In this document: one piece after another, positions 36,572 to 45,603 of the stretch | Layout: the number at the start of each line of letters is the position of its first letter | Position numbering within the stretch: position 1 is the stretch's first letter | NCBI RefSeq assembly: GCF_000425405.1 | Contig: NZ_KE384368.1 | Location: forward strand, 15,904-79,903 | Origin: Ferrimonas kyonanensis DSM 18153 | GTDB lineage: Bacteria > Pseudomonadota > Gammaproteobacteria > Enterobacterales > Shewanellaceae | DNA: 64,000 nt | Direction: 5' to 3' | Position numbers and translations under genes: made by a program | The notes under the pieces: model-generated | Told to the model about the DNA's origin: nothing | What the model saw: the letters and a program-made list of their open reading frames with translations, nothing else | The model's database searches: none

Positions 36572-38380
36572 TCACACCACCAGGGCGTCGCTGCTCTCAA
36601 GCAGATGGAGAAAATCGTCGGTGGATTTAATCTGCAAGTCAATCTTGAACTGATCCGCCAGGGCATACACTGCCGGATTCACGTCCTTATCGGCGTCGAT
36701 GGCCTGTTGCATCTGCTCATCAATGGCCTTAAAGCGCAGTTTATCCTCGGCCAATTTACGAACGCTCTCGGCGCTGAAGGCATCGGTGTTGATCTTAATC
36801 TGCTCGACCCGGTATTCGAACACTTCGGCGACCCGTTTGGAACGCAATTCCATTTTGGTTGAGAAGATGTCGGCCTTATCGAGCAGGTAAACCACGATGG
36901 TCGACGCGACGCCACTCAAGGTCGTCAGGGCGATCTCTTTGACGAAGTCTGGCATTGCCGCCAGCGGCCCTTTGAGCAGGGTGTTTTCAAAGGTAAACAC
37001 CGCAAAGGTCACCGCCGTTGCAGCAAACAGCTTCACAATGGCATCGGCCTTCTGCGCCCGGCTCATCTGCTCGCGGCTGCTACTCAGAATTTTGGCGGCC
37101 CCGATCAGGGCCGAGAACCCTTCGGAGATCACCTTCATGACGCTCTTGAACATGCCAGTAACCAGATCGGCCACCGCCTCGATCATCACTTTGGCAAAAT
37201 TCTGCAGGAAATCTTTGGCGCCCTGAAGCAGCATTGGCAGCACTTGTCGCTTCAGATAGGCCATAACCCGAGTAAAACGAAACTTCAGCCCGTCCAGAGT
37301 AGACGCCTTTCCCACACCTTCGCTAAATCCATTCTGAATGGCATCGGTCACTTCAAACAGCAGCGGCTTGATGAACAGGATGATGGCATGACCAAGCGCC
37401 TGGTATCCGGTCTGCTCCGCAGCCTGACCGCCCGCCTTCTTCGCCACTTGCCACTTCTGCTCTTTGACATTGTGCAGCGCCTTTTCCCGCGCCTTATTCA
37501 AGATCGCCTGCTCAGACTCCTTCTGTTTCTGAACCCCCTCTTCAATGCTCTTATCGCTGTGCCGAGAGAGTTTCTTCAACTGCGTCTTCTCCTCCCTGCT
37601 GAGCTTCTCTCCGCGAGCCTGTTTAGACTCAAGGGATTGCTTCTGTTGCTGCATATCAGAGAAATTCTTGGCCCCTTTGGCCCGATTAAAGCTGTTGGAA
37701 ATCTCAATAAAGTTATGATCGCCATCGGTGATGGCCATCAGATCACTCTCGGTCAGCAACGCATTGTTGGCATAGTAGTCATTGATCTGCTTTACCGGAA
37801 TCACATGGTCCGTATCGGAGGCTTTCCACTTATGGCCCTTGTTCTCAGCCACCGCCTGCTTCCGGTAGACCGTAATGCGGCTGCCATCCTCGTTGTACTC
37901 AATGGAACTGTAAGCCTGAGTGTTACCCTTGAAATGGCGGTCCTTGTTCTGTTCAAGGTGCTTACGCTTCGACATGGTCTTGCGCACCTCCTTGCTGTAT
38001 TCACGGGGCTGACGCATCGCCTCCAGTTGCTGCTTCTTACTGACAGCGGTATCAACAACATGGATGTTATCGCCATAGTCAAAGCCCTGAATCTCCTGCC
38101 AAACCCGGCTGGCACTGACTCCGGTGCGATTCAGCTTGAGATCCTTGTGGCTGATGACTCCATCAAGAACGCTCAGCGCCAGCGGCGTTACCAGCTCCTC
38201 CATCAGGTTACTTTTGGACTCAAACTCCTGATAGATGTCATTCAATACCGCCAGCGAATCCTGCTGTTCATACAACTCCATATCAATCAGAACCCGACTG
38301 GCCTGCAACGGAGAGGCCCCTGACAAGGCCTTAGTGACCTGATTGACTTCAAATTTTATTTGCTGATGCTGCTGAGTCAT
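36572..38380 (-). CDS. Membrane protein with HNH-like motif (last gene of a four-gene operon)
   Basis: A 602-aa protein. The N-terminal part (1-150) is helical. An HNH-like segment at about 186-240 contains DTDHVIPVK (D191, H192), GDHNFIEISNSFNRAKGAKNF (H222, N223, N232). It is followed by a charged coiled coil (242-325) and by hydrophobic segments near 345-375, 475-490 and 505-525, so the C-terminal half is membrane-associated. A nuclease-plus-membrane layout fits abortive-infection-type effectors, but nuclease activity is inferred from the motif only. AGGA precedes the start; the previous gene ends 8 bases upstream. Confidence 0.75.
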   Translation of the reverse strand: MTQQHQQIKFEVNQVTKALSGASPLQASRVLIDMELYEQQDSLAVLNDIYQEFESKSNLMEELVTPLALSVLDGVISHKDLKLNRTGVSASRVWQEIQGFDYGDNIHVVDTAVSKKQQLEAMRQPREYSKEVRKTMSKRKHLEQNKDRHFKGNTQAYSSIEYNEDGSRITVYRKQAVAENKGHKWKASDTDHVIPVKQINDYYANNALLTESDLMAITDGDHNFIEISNSFNRAKGAKNFSDMQQQKQSLESKQARGEKLSREEKTQLKKLSRHSDKSIEEGVQKQKESEQAILNKAREKALHNVKEQKWQVAKKAGGQAAEQTGYQALGHAIILFIKPLLFEVTDAIQNGFSEGVGKASTLDGLKFRFTRVMAYLKRQVLPMLLQGAKDFLQNFAKVMIEAVADLVTGMFKSVMKVISEGFSALIGAAKILSSSREQMSRAQKADAIVKLFAATAVTFAVFTFENTLLKGPLAAMPDFVKEIALTTLSGVASTIVVYLLDKADIFSTKMELRSKRVAEVFEYRVEQIKINTDAFSAESVRKLAEDKLRFKAIDEQMQQAIDADKDVNPAVYALADQFKIDLQIKSTDDFLHLLESSDALVV

Positions 38381-38388
38381 GCTTGATC

Positions 38389-39282
38389 CTAAGCGGCCTG
38401 AATCTGTTGGGCTTTGTCAAACAGCGCTTGGGCAGCCTCGGTATCCCCGTGCACCACCTCTCCCTGTTCGCTCAAGTACGCCATCTGAGACATCTGCTTC
38501 AACACCACTGACAGGTTGAACAATGCCTGAAACTCCTCGATGTGAGCCACCGGCAGCAGGCGAAAATCCAGCTTTTCGCGAAACAACTCCGGGGTCACTC
38601 CCATCTGAACAATACGCTGGGTATTGATGCCGTACTCGAATCGCTCCAACAGCGCCGCATAGTTGCTGATCAGGCGCTCAAAATAGAGCGCGACAGTATC
38701 GATGGATGTGACAACCTGGTCGATCTTCGCCAATTGCGCGGTCATCTTGGCGATTTCTTCGTCGATACGGCAGGCTTCATCTTTCACTTGTTGTAGCGAT
38801 TCAGCCGCCTTCTTTCGAGAGAAGATGCCCAAGGTGAGAATCGACAGTGCCAGCTCCTTAAACGACAGGTTGTTAAAATCAATCTCAAACAGCTGCTGTT
38901 TGCTGCGCACGCCAGTGCCCGACGTCACTTCGAGGATATTGTCATCAAAGAACTCTTCGAAATGACTGCCGGCCACCCGAACGTTATGCAGACGATTCGC
39001 CAGCGCCACGAAACGGGGAAACTGCTGTTCAAAAATGCTCAGCTTAAAGCCATTGATGGCCTTAAGCTGGTTTTCTATCTCCAGGCTCTTGGACTGCACC
39101 GCCTCCTGATAGCGGCGCTGCTCCTTCTCAAACCGACGAATGGTTTGTTTGTGCAAACGCTCCGCTTCCAAGAACTTGTCTTTACCGGTCACCGCATTCC
39201 AGGCTTTTGAACAGCTCTGCTTAACCTTATCAACAACCGCCGATACTCCGCTGCTGACTGCGTTCCATACTCGTCCCAGCAT
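38389..39282 (-). CDS. Helical hypothetical protein (third gene of the operon)
   Basis: A 297-aa protein, strongly helical. A short N-terminal amphipathic or weakly hydrophobic stretch (1-30, VWNAVSSGVSAVVDKV) is followed by two coiled-coil regions (about 38-75 and 155-210) and ends in a helical domain. No enzyme motif found; the family is not recognised. It begins one base after the TerB-like gene, with TAGGAGCC as ribosome site, so it must be translated from the same message. Confidence 0.78.
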   Translation of the reverse strand: MLGRVWNAVSSGVSAVVDKVKQSCSKAWNAVTGKDKFLEAERLHKQTIRRFEKEQRRYQEAVQSKSLEIENQLKAINGFKLSIFEQQFPRFVALANRLHNVRVAGSHFEEFFDDNILEVTSGTGVRSKQQLFEIDFNNLSFKELALSILTLGIFSRKKAAESLQQVKDEACRIDEEIAKMTAQLAKIDQVVTSIDTVALYFERLISNYAALLERFEYGINTQRIVQMGVTPELFREKLDFRLLPVAHIEEFQALFNLSVVLKQMSQMAYLSEQGEVVHGDTEAAQALFDKAQQIQAA

Positions 39283-39283
39283 C

Positions 39284-39688
39284 TCAGGCTCCTACCATCT
39301 GGTAACCTTCGGCCACCATATCGTTCATGGCGGAGACCCAACGCTCGATCTTTTTAACTTCGTACTCTTCCAGCTCAAAGGCAGACGCCAGGCGCCCCAT
39401 AAAGGCACGCTCATTGTCACAGATGGTGCTGTCGGCCAACATGATGCCGCACAGCTCAATCATCACCGCACGCTTATGCCCGACAGCCAGGTGCGTCAAC
39501 GCCTGAATCGACCCCTCTATCTCCGGTTCAGCGGTTTTAGCCTGGTAGCCGTGCAGTTCACACTCATGGACGAACGACTGAAAAATCTGAACCTCTTCGG
39601 CCTTGTCTTCACCGTTCAACCCCATGGCAAAACGCGCCAGATTCAGAAAGTGTTTGCGATCGTTTTTCGCCAGTACATTAAGAAACAT
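39284..39688 (-). CDS. TerB-like helical protein (second gene of the operon)
   Basis: A 134-aa all-helical protein with the pattern of the TerB/tellurite-resistance-B-like fold: FLNLARFAMGLNGEDKAEE near the N-terminus, and IELCGIMLADSTICDNERAFMGRLASAF in the second half, where acidic residues in the helix loops recall the TerB metal site. TerB domains are recurrent in phage-defence and membrane-stress loci. The assignment is by pattern, so moderate. It follows the coiled-coil gene by 56 bases and precedes the next gene by one base. Confidence 0.75.
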   Translation of the reverse strand: MFLNVLAKNDRKHFLNLARFAMGLNGEDKAEEVQIFQSFVHECELHGYQAKTAEPEIEGSIQALTHLAVGHKRAVMIELCGIMLADSTICDNERAFMGRLASAFELEEYEVKKIERWVSAMNDMVAEGYQMVGA

Positions 39689-39744
39689 GCTTCATTACCT
39701 TATTCAATCTGAGTGCCGTGATGGCAAAAGAACACTCGCCGAAG

Positions 39745-40761
39745 TTAAAAATCAATACGGTTCGTAATTTCACCAGCAGCATTGTATTGATACTCGAATA
39801 CAATATTTCCCTGGTCATCAAACTCTTCGCCCTTGGTCAATTTTCCATCAGAACCAAAAGTCATTTGATATTTAAGCAGGCCGTCAGCAAAGGTCTGCGA
39901 GGCGACTTTTTTGCCTTGGTTGTAGATAATCTCGGTCACCTGATTTGAGGCTTTGTCCTCCATTCGAGTAACCTTGCAGTCACCCAGATGTTTAATGAAG
40001 TCAGCCGTCTCAACCTTCAATTCCTTGCCGTTCGCCAGTCCATTGGTCAACTCAATGGCGTTCTCGATCTTCAGTGCCTGAATCACCCCGGACAACTGCT
40101 CTATCACGCTGTGTTCGCTCTGCTTACGACCAAATTCATTCTGTTTCTGATTCCGCTCGCCCGCTTGCACCAGTTCATTCAATGCCCGCTGCGACTGTTG
40201 ATGATGCTGAGCAATGCTCTCTGTCACGCCGTGCACCGCCAACGCATTCGCTTCGCGATCGATACCCATTTGCTTAAGCAATTCCTCTTTGGCATCAGAC
40301 AGTTCACCGCCAACCTGCTGCGCCCCTTGCTGCACCTTCAGCGCCAATTCCTGGGTGTGTAAAGTCTGAGCTTGCTGAACACGCTCCTGACTATCGGCAA
40401 CAGACTCGAGCAGTCGTTGCTCACTCTGGCGGTGACGCTCGGCCCCCTCCTGGTGCAACTGCTTCAGGGTAGCCACCAGAGCCGTGTCACTGTGCTTGAG
40501 CGCCTGATTTTGCTCAGCCAGGGTCTTCAGGACGCCGCGATTATCTTCGCTGATGACCTTTTGCAGAGAGGAACCAAAGTTGGCGATCAACGAGGAAAGA
40601 TTCCCCGATACCTCTTTTAATTGTGAATCGGCATCAATTTGGTGCTGCATCTGTCGTTCTTTTACTGCATTCAACTGCACCACCAGATAGATACAAACAA
40701 TAAAATTAATGACACAAAAACTGACGGTCGCAATGCCGATCTGAATTGAAGAAATTTCCAT
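39745..40761 (-). CDS. Membrane-anchored coiled-coil protein (first gene of the operon)
   Basis: A 338-aa protein. One N-terminal membrane helix (about 8-29) is followed by a long, Gln-rich coiled coil (about 32-240). The C-terminal domain (about 255-338) has repeated short beta turns such as YQMTFGSDGKLTKGEEFDDQGNIVFEYQYNAAG (shown here only as a description of pattern: Y.dG.l repeats), like MORN/YwqK-type repeats. No catalytic motif. It is the promoter-proximal gene, divergent from the WYL regulator. Confidence 0.75.
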   Translation of the reverse strand: MEISSIQIGIATVSFCVINFIVCIYLVVQLNAVKERQMQHQIDADSQLKEVSGNLSSLIANFGSSLQKVISEDNRGVLKTLAEQNQALKHSDTALVATLKQLHQEGAERHRQSEQRLLESVADSQERVQQAQTLHTQELALKVQQGAQQVGGELSDAKEELLKQMGIDREANALAVHGVTESIAQHHQQSQRALNELVQAGERNQKQNEFGRKQSEHSVIEQLSGVIQALKIENAIELTNGLANGKELKVETADFIKHLGDCKVTRMEDKASNQVTEIIYNQGKKVASQTFADGLLKYQMTFGSDGKLTKGEEFDDQGNIVFEYQYNAAGEITNRIDF

Positions 40762-41086
40762 AATGACTACTTATTGTTCAATGAAATAAGGCGGGACAAG
40801 CCCATATAATGACGTAATGACCGTCGAAAAACAGTGATTTGAAATGTGTTTATTTCATTCCTTTTTCAATATCCGTTCTAACTCCGGCATACCGTACCAA
40901 AAACACAATTAGACCAGCCATTTGTTCTCCCATTCATACTCTCCTAGCGGTTGCGTCGCTACCACCGACGCCCCAGTCGGACTTTGCCGCTCAATCTGTT
41001 AAGCTGCATGATATGTATTCAGGGGCGACATGTCATCACTGGCTACATGAACATGTAAACTTTTCAGGCAGGTAGGAACCTTAAGC
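40762..41086. promoter_or_regulatory. Divergent intergenic region between WYL regulator and TM-coiled-coil operon
   Basis: This 325-base gap holds no gene. Towards the regulator it has repeated ACATG/CATGT elements: a perfect palindrome GACATGTC at 41027-41034, and ACATGAACATGT at 41045-41056. These are candidate operators for the WYL protein because they lie 30-60 bases before its start. The regulator has AGGTAGGA upstream of its ATG. No clear -35/-10 pair could be assigned. Confidence 0.35.
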
Positions 41087-41926
41087 ATGCGCGTAGACCA
41101 GAAACTGAGATATCGATTGATAGAGATCATCGCCCTATGGGAGGGCCGATTGACCACCAACCACCTGTGCCAGGCTTTTGACATTGGCCGCCAACAAGCG
41201 TCCAAAGACATCAACACCTACATTCGGGAGTTCTCTGGTACGACGCTGGTGTACGACCGTCAACTCAAAGGCTATACCCCGGGCGACGGCTTTAAACCCC
41301 AGTTCTGTGAAGGTCACGCCCACGAATACCTGCAACTGTTGGACAAACACGATGAGTTGGGTGGCATGTTGTCACTGACCCACATTCAAAGTGGCGGCAC
41401 CCATGTCATGGATGCCCCCTCCCGTTATGTTGAACCCCACATCATCCGCACTCTGATTAAGGCCGCCCGCAACAACCTGACGCTGGAAGGCCATTATGAC
41501 TCCCTGGCTCACCCCAGCCCAGACGACGATCCCGGTCGTCTTTTTGCTCCTCACACATTGGTTTTTAACGGTTTCCGCTGGCACGTTCGGGCATGGTGCG
41601 AGAAGAATCAGGAGTTTCGTGACTTTGTCATCAGTCGTTTTCGTGGCCAACTGAGCATCGAAGACAAACCCGCAGCCAAGCAGAAAGCCCAGGATGAGGA
41701 ATGGAACACGCTGCAGGCCATCACCCTGATCCCCAACCCCAGACTCAGTCAACGCCAGCAGGTCATCATCGGTCGAGACTATGGTATGGACATGGACAGC
41801 CTGTCACTGACCCATCAGGTTTCCAAAGCACTGCTTCCCTATTACCTGCGCCGATGGGCAGTATCGGATCCCTACAACGACTCCCTACCTGCCGAATATC
41901 AACATGTGGTGGTAGCAACCAGCTGA
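41087..41926 (+). CDS. WYL-domain transcriptional regulator (BrxR/CapW-like)
   Basis: A 279-aa protein. An N-terminal winged helix (about 1-65, RLIEIIALWEGRLTTNHLCQAFDIGRQQASKDI) is followed by a WYL domain (about 115-195, including FAPHTLVFNGFRWHVRAWCEKNQEFRDFVISR) and a C-terminal WCX-like domain. This order is that of BrxR/CapW regulators, which repress phage-defence operons and probably respond to a nucleic-acid or nucleotide ligand. It is divergent from the four-gene operon and is its likely regulator. Confidence 0.85.
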   Translation: MRVDQKLRYRLIEIIALWEGRLTTNHLCQAFDIGRQQASKDINTYIREFSGTTLVYDRQLKGYTPGDGFKPQFCEGHAHEYLQLLDKHDELGGMLSLTHIQSGGTHVMDAPSRYVEPHIIRTLIKAARNNLTLEGHYDSLAHPSPDDDPGRLFAPHTLVFNGFRWHVRAWCEKNQEFRDFVISRFRGQLSIEDKPAAKQKAQDEEWNTLQAITLIPNPRLSQRQQVIIGRDYGMDMDSLSLTHQVSKALLPYYLRRWAVSDPYNDSLPAEYQHVVVATS

Positions 41927-42087
41927 TCAACAGCACCAAACTGTCATCAACGTCGGCAAACTTGCGTTTATCTGGTTGTCTACTACGCTCAAATCGCAAC
42001 AAATTCACCACAGTGTGAAGGGTTGCAGAGGATTCGCACACGCCAACGGGGCAATGTGCGACAAGGACGCAAGAAACCGAGGAGTAA

Positions 42088-42624
42088 ATGATGATGAAAT
42101 GGACAAATTCGCTAAGTTTGGCTGTCGTGCTGGCAACGGCTTGTGCTACCGCGCACGCCAAAGACGAAGGCTTTTATGTCGGGGCCTCCATCGGCTCGGC
42201 CAGCATTCAGCAGAGCGGATCGGATCCGGACATTGGCGATTTCGACTTCGATGAGAATGATTTTGCCTGGAAAATTTTTGGTGGCTATCAGTTTAACGGC
42301 CTGTTTGCGCTGGAAGGCGGTTACGTTGATTTAGGCTCCCCCTCCAGCTCTGGTACCAAAGTCGATCCCTATGGATTGGACCTGTTTGCCGTTGCCGGCA
42401 TTCCTTTGGGGCCGGTTCGCGCCTTCGGTAAACTGGGCGGCATCTACTGGGACTCGGATCTGACCGACGATGGCGATAAGGTCAGTGACGACGGCTTCGA
42501 TGTCGCCGCTGGCGTCGGACTTGAATTTGAACTGGGCAGCTTGGCCATTCGTGGTGAAGTTGAGTACCTGGATGTGCTCGACGACACCTGGATGTACACC
42601 ATCGGTGCCACCATCACCTTCTAA
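42088..42624 (+). CDS. Small outer-membrane beta-barrel (porin-family) protein
   Basis: A 178-aa protein with a signal peptide (1-24, ending AHAK boundary), then an eight-strand-type barrel: GFYVGASIGSASI, WKIFGGYQFNGLFALEGGYVDLG and a C-terminal TIGATITF ending in Phe. Matches the OmpA-like transmembrane/porin family. Ribosome site GAGGAG. Function unknown. Confidence 0.85.
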   Translation: MMMKWTNSLSLAVVLATACATAHAKDEGFYVGASIGSASIQQSGSDPDIGDFDFDENDFAWKIFGGYQFNGLFALEGGYVDLGSPSSSGTKVDPYGLDLFAVAGIPLGPVRAFGKLGGIYWDSDLTDDGDKVSDDGFDVAAGVGLEFELGSLAIRGEVEYLDVLDDTWMYTIGATITF

Positions 42625-42746
42625 ATCCGCCTTCGGTTCAGCAAGTCGTCATTCAGGCGACTTGCTGGTTTCGATTCAAAGATGCCAAAACTTCGATACA
42701 CACCAATTCCGATGAGCAAGACAAACCACGCAACAGAACACTCTCT

Positions 42747-43637
42747 TTAATCCGTCGCCAACTGCTCTTTAACCAAACTGACCATCGCCTGCGCCGCAAA
42801 GGACAACGGCTGGTTACGGCGCCAGAACAGGGACAACTCCCAACTGAGATCGCTGGCAGCCAGGGGAATACGAACTACCCCAGCGACCGCATGACGTTCG
42901 GCAATAAAACTGGGCAATATCATCGCTCCCGTGCCCGCCGCCACCAGGGCGATACCAAAATCGGGGTGGCTAACCCGAGTAACGTCCTTGGGAGTAAACC
43001 CAGCCCGAACACAGGCATTGGCCACCAATTCGTGCAGCACATACTCAGGTTCAAACAAAATTTGCGGCGAGTCCGCCAACTCGCTCAAAGTCAGTTGTGG
43101 GCGAACGGCCAGTTCATGTTGCCGGGGTAGAATCACCACCATGGGATCCTGACGAATCAACACTCCGTCAAATTCATCGCCAAAGTCGATGATACCGGTC
43201 GCCAACTCGATCTCACCTTTGAGCAAGGCACTGGTTTGCTCCACCCCGCCCCTGACCATCAAATCCATGTGCACCTTGGGGTACAGGTGTCGAAATTTGG
43301 CGATCACCGGTGCAAACAACTCAGCACTGCCCAGCGGGGCCAAGCCGATGTGCAGCTCACCGGAGGTCAGGCTTCGCTGGGCCGATAACTCCCGAAGCAT
43401 CGCCCGCCGCACGTTCAGCAGCTCTTTTCCATGTTGATACACCACCTGGCCGTAGACGGTCGGCCGCAGTTGGCTGCCGCGCCGTCCCCGTTCCAGCAAC
43501 ACCAAATCCAACTCCTGCTCGAGCTGACGTATGGCTTTGGACAGGGCTGGCTGAGTGATGTGAATCGCTTCGGCAGCTTTCGCAAAGCCGCCATGGTCGA
43601 TGATCTCCACCAGATAACGAATGACTTTCAGATCCAA
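42747..43637 (-). CDS. LysR-family regulator (CidR-like by position)
   Basis: A 296-aa LysR protein with an N-terminal winged helix (FAKAAEAIHITQPALSKAIRQLEQEL, residues 18-43) and a periplasmic-binding-like effector domain (about 90-290). Start is TTG at 43637 with AAAGG about eight bases upstream; the nearby ATG is out of frame. Divergent from cidA, so it probably regulates the cidAB-type genes, as CidR does elsewhere. The ligand is unknown. Confidence 0.86.
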   Translation of the reverse strand: MDLKVIRYLVEIIDHGGFAKAAEAIHITQPALSKAIRQLEQELDLVLLERGRRGSQLRPTVYGQVVYQHGKELLNVRRAMLRELSAQRSLTSGELHIGLAPLGSAELFAPVIAKFRHLYPKVHMDLMVRGGVEQTSALLKGEIELATGIIDFGDEFDGVLIRQDPMVVILPRQHELAVRPQLTLSELADSPQILFEPEYVLHELVANACVRAGFTPKDVTRVSHPDFGIALVAAGTGAMILPSFIAERHAVAGVVRIPLAASDLSWELSLFWRRNQPLSFAAQAMVSLVKEQLATD

Positions 43638-43663
43638 CTCATAAACCTTTGGTTATTTAATCC

Positions 43664-43681
43664 ATAATTAATATTCATTAT
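43664..43681. promoter_or_regulatory. Possible LysR operator between regulator and cidA
   Basis: AT-rich interrupted dyad ATAAT...ATTAT (18 bases, 43664-43681) in the 100-base divergent gap. Its position and symmetry fit a LysR binding site; no other support. Confidence 0.3.
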
Positions 43682-43737
43682 TTTTATATTGTTAGCAAGG
43701 CTACACTGTCGATCCATTGAAATTAAGACACACCCAT

Positions 43738-44199
43738 ATGACCCGTCATGCTCGCCCTACCCAGCCTTCCCACCACAATTCATCATCGCCCCGGGCACTG
43801 GGCAAACGCCTTTGCCTGACCCTGCTGCAAACCGCAGCACTCTGTCTTCTGGCCTGGCTCACCCAACAACTGGCGGTCTGGATGCGCTTGCCCTTCCCCG
43901 GCAGTGTCCTGGGAATGCTGTTGTTGCTACTGGCCCTGAAACTGAAACTCTGCTCTGAGCGCGCCCTGGCACTGGGCGCAGCCTGGTTGATCGGCGATCT
44001 GATGTTGTTCTTCATCCCCTCGGTCATTGGCGTGCTGAAGTACGATGCGTTATTTCAACAATATGGTGCCAGTTTGATCGTCAGCCTGATCACCGGCTCC
44101 ATGGTGGTTATCGCCGCCACCGCCCTGGTGGTGGAGCGTCTGTTCCGGTTTGAGCAGCGACGCAATCAACGGCTTTCACAGCAACCACAGAGCCATTAA
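43738..44199 (+). CDS. cidA: CidA/LrgA-family membrane protein
   Basis: A 153-aa protein with about four membrane helices and the CidA/LrgA signature (LPFPGSVLGMLLLLLAL, GAAWLIGDLMLFFIPSVIGVL). It is a holin-like protein, paired with CidB/LrgB. The ATG at 43738 is taken; TTG at 43717 is the alternative. It precedes the cidB-like gene by 4 bases. Confidence 0.87.
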   Translation: MTRHARPTQPSHHNSSSPRALGKRLCLTLLQTAALCLLAWLTQQLAVWMRLPFPGSVLGMLLLLLALKLKLCSERALALGAAWLIGDLMLFFIPSVIGVLKYDALFQQYGASLIVSLITGSMVVIAATALVVERLFRFEQRRNQRLSQQPQSH

Positions 44200-44203
44200 T
44201 GCC

Positions 44204-44896
44204 ATGCCCCATATCAGCCTACTGGCTCTGATGAGCCTGCTCCTAACCCTGACCAGCTATTACGGCGCCAAAGCTCTGTATCGTCGACGGCGTCGATGGT
44301 GGTTAGCCCCCATTATCCTGGCACCGCTGACGCTGATCGGTCTGGTCAGCCTGCTGGCCATCCCACTGCCGACTTACTACGTGTACACCCACTGGCTGAT
44401 GGCACTGCTGGCACCGGCGACCATCGCCTTCGCCGTCCCCATCTACCGGGAACGACAGTTAATTCGTCAGTATCCCCTGACCCTGTCTCTGGGCGTGGCA
44501 ACGGGGCTACTGTTTGGACTGCTGTCATCCTGGTGTACCACCAAGCTGTTTCCGATGCCTGACGATGTGGTCCACAGTGTGCTGGTTCGGTCGGTATCCA
44601 CACCTTTTGCGGTCGAGGCGACCACCGCCTTCGGCGGCATACCTGACCTGACCGCCATCTTGGTGCTGCTGACGGGGATCATCGGCATGCTGATTGGTGA
44701 ACCAATATTGAAGTTGGCAGGAATTCGCTCAGCCCTGGCGCGCGGAGTGGCATTGGGTGCCAGTGCCCATGGCGCCGGCGCGGCCAAGGCCACAGAGATG
44801 GGCCAGCAAGAAGGCGTTATCGCCAGCCTCGCCATGATATTTACCGGCGTTGCCATGGTACTGAGTGCACCGCTGTTTGCCGCGATATTGGTGTAA
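44204..44896 (+). CDS. cidB: CidB/LrgB-family membrane protein
   Basis: A 230-aa polytopic protein. The LrgB signature is visible in SVLVRSVSTPFAVEATTAFGGIPDLTAI and ALGASAHGAGAAKATEMGQQEGVIASLAMIFTGV. With CidA it forms a holin-antiholin-like or metabolite-export pair; the function in proteobacteria is not settled. Followed by a terminator at 44908. Confidence 0.88.
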   Translation: MPHISLLALMSLLLTLTSYYGAKALYRRRRRWWLAPIILAPLTLIGLVSLLAIPLPTYYVYTHWLMALLAPATIAFAVPIYRERQLIRQYPLTLSLGVATGLLFGLLSSWCTTKLFPMPDDVVHSVLVRSVSTPFAVEATTAFGGIPDLTAILVLLTGIIGMLIGEPILKLAGIRSALARGVALGASAHGAGAAKATEMGQQEGVIASLAMIFTGVAMVLSAPLFAAILV

Positions 44897-44907
44897 CGCC
44901 GTCATGG

Positions 44908-44940
44908 AAAAAGGCTCTGACCTAGACGATCAGAGCCTTT
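44908..44940. terminator. Terminator of cidB and of the tRNA-Pro array
   Basis: Stem AAAGGCTCTGA..TCAGAGCCTTT. It ends cidB on the plus strand and closes the tRNA-Pro array on the minus strand (an A5 run on its left). Confidence 0.8.
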
Positions 44941-44947
44941 CTCTAAA

Positions 44948-45333
44948 ATAAGTGGTCGGCCAGAATGGATTTTCTCCCGTCGGCCGGCGTCCCGGTCTGA
45001 CCCTAAAGTGCGCAGCACTTTTTAGGGGCGGAGATGCAAAAAAGGCTTCAATCTCACGACTGAAGCCTTTTTCTGAATAAGTGGTCGGCCAGAGAGGATT
45101 TGACCCGGCCGGCGCCCCGGTCCGACCCCAAAGTGCGCAGCACTTTTTAAGGGGCGGAGATGCAAAAAAGGCGTCAATCTCACGACTGAAGCCTTTTTCT
45201 GAATAAGTGGTCGGCCAGAGAGGATTTAACCCGGCCGGCGCTCCGGTCCGGCCCCAAAGTGCGCAGCACTTTTTAAGGGGCGGAGATGCAAAAAAGGCTT
45301 CAATCTCACGACTGAAGCCTTTTTCTGAATAAG
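44948..45333 (-). repeat. Three tandem repeats carrying truncated tRNA-Pro 3' ends
   Basis: Units start with GTGGTCGG at 44952, 45081 and 45207, spaced 129, 126 and 126 bases up to the full tRNA at 45333. Each holds, on the minus strand, the last 20-25 bases of tRNA-Pro including CCA, then a terminator hairpin (GGCTTCAATCTC..GACTGAAGCC for the inner ones), then a GC-rich segment with the hairpin AAAGTGCGCAGCACTTT. These are remnants of tandem duplication of the tRNA transcription unit, like the tandem repeats with tRNA 3' ends downstream of E. coli tyrT. No protein is encoded. Confidence 0.85.
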
Positions 45334-45410
45334 TGGTCGGCCAGAGAGGATTTGAACCTCCGACCCCCGACACCCCATGACGGTGCGCTACCAGGCTGCG
45401 CTACTGGCCG
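45334..45410 (-). tRNA. tRNA-Pro (GGG), copy A
   Basis: 77 bases with a 7-bp acceptor stem starting CGGCCAG, D-loop AGCCTGGTA, anticodon loop ATGGGGT with anticodon GGG at 45376-45374, T-arm GTTCAAATC, and encoded CCA. Very similar to E. coli proL. Confidence 0.95.
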
Positions 45411-45603
45411 ACAACGCAAGCGATAATACCTTGTCCCGAAGGAAAAGCAAGGGCTGTAAAGTTAAGTGCCTCTTCTTTGGTCAATTAACCCCACCACACA
45501 CCACAACTTGTCCACAAAGCCAATCCGTTGGCGCGGCGCACCATTGGCCGGCGTCCCGGTCCGACCCCAAAGTGCGCAGCACTTTTTAAGGGGCGGAGAT
45601 GCA

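Noticed and set aside
37244-38323. 359-codon plus-strand ORF
   Set aside because: Antisense to the HNH-like gene; Leu/Arg-rich, with no signal or domain.
44948-45333. CRISPR array or short protein repeats
   Set aside because: The units are near-identical tandem copies that include tRNA 3' ends and terminators. The 147-codon ORF across them is an accident of the repeat.
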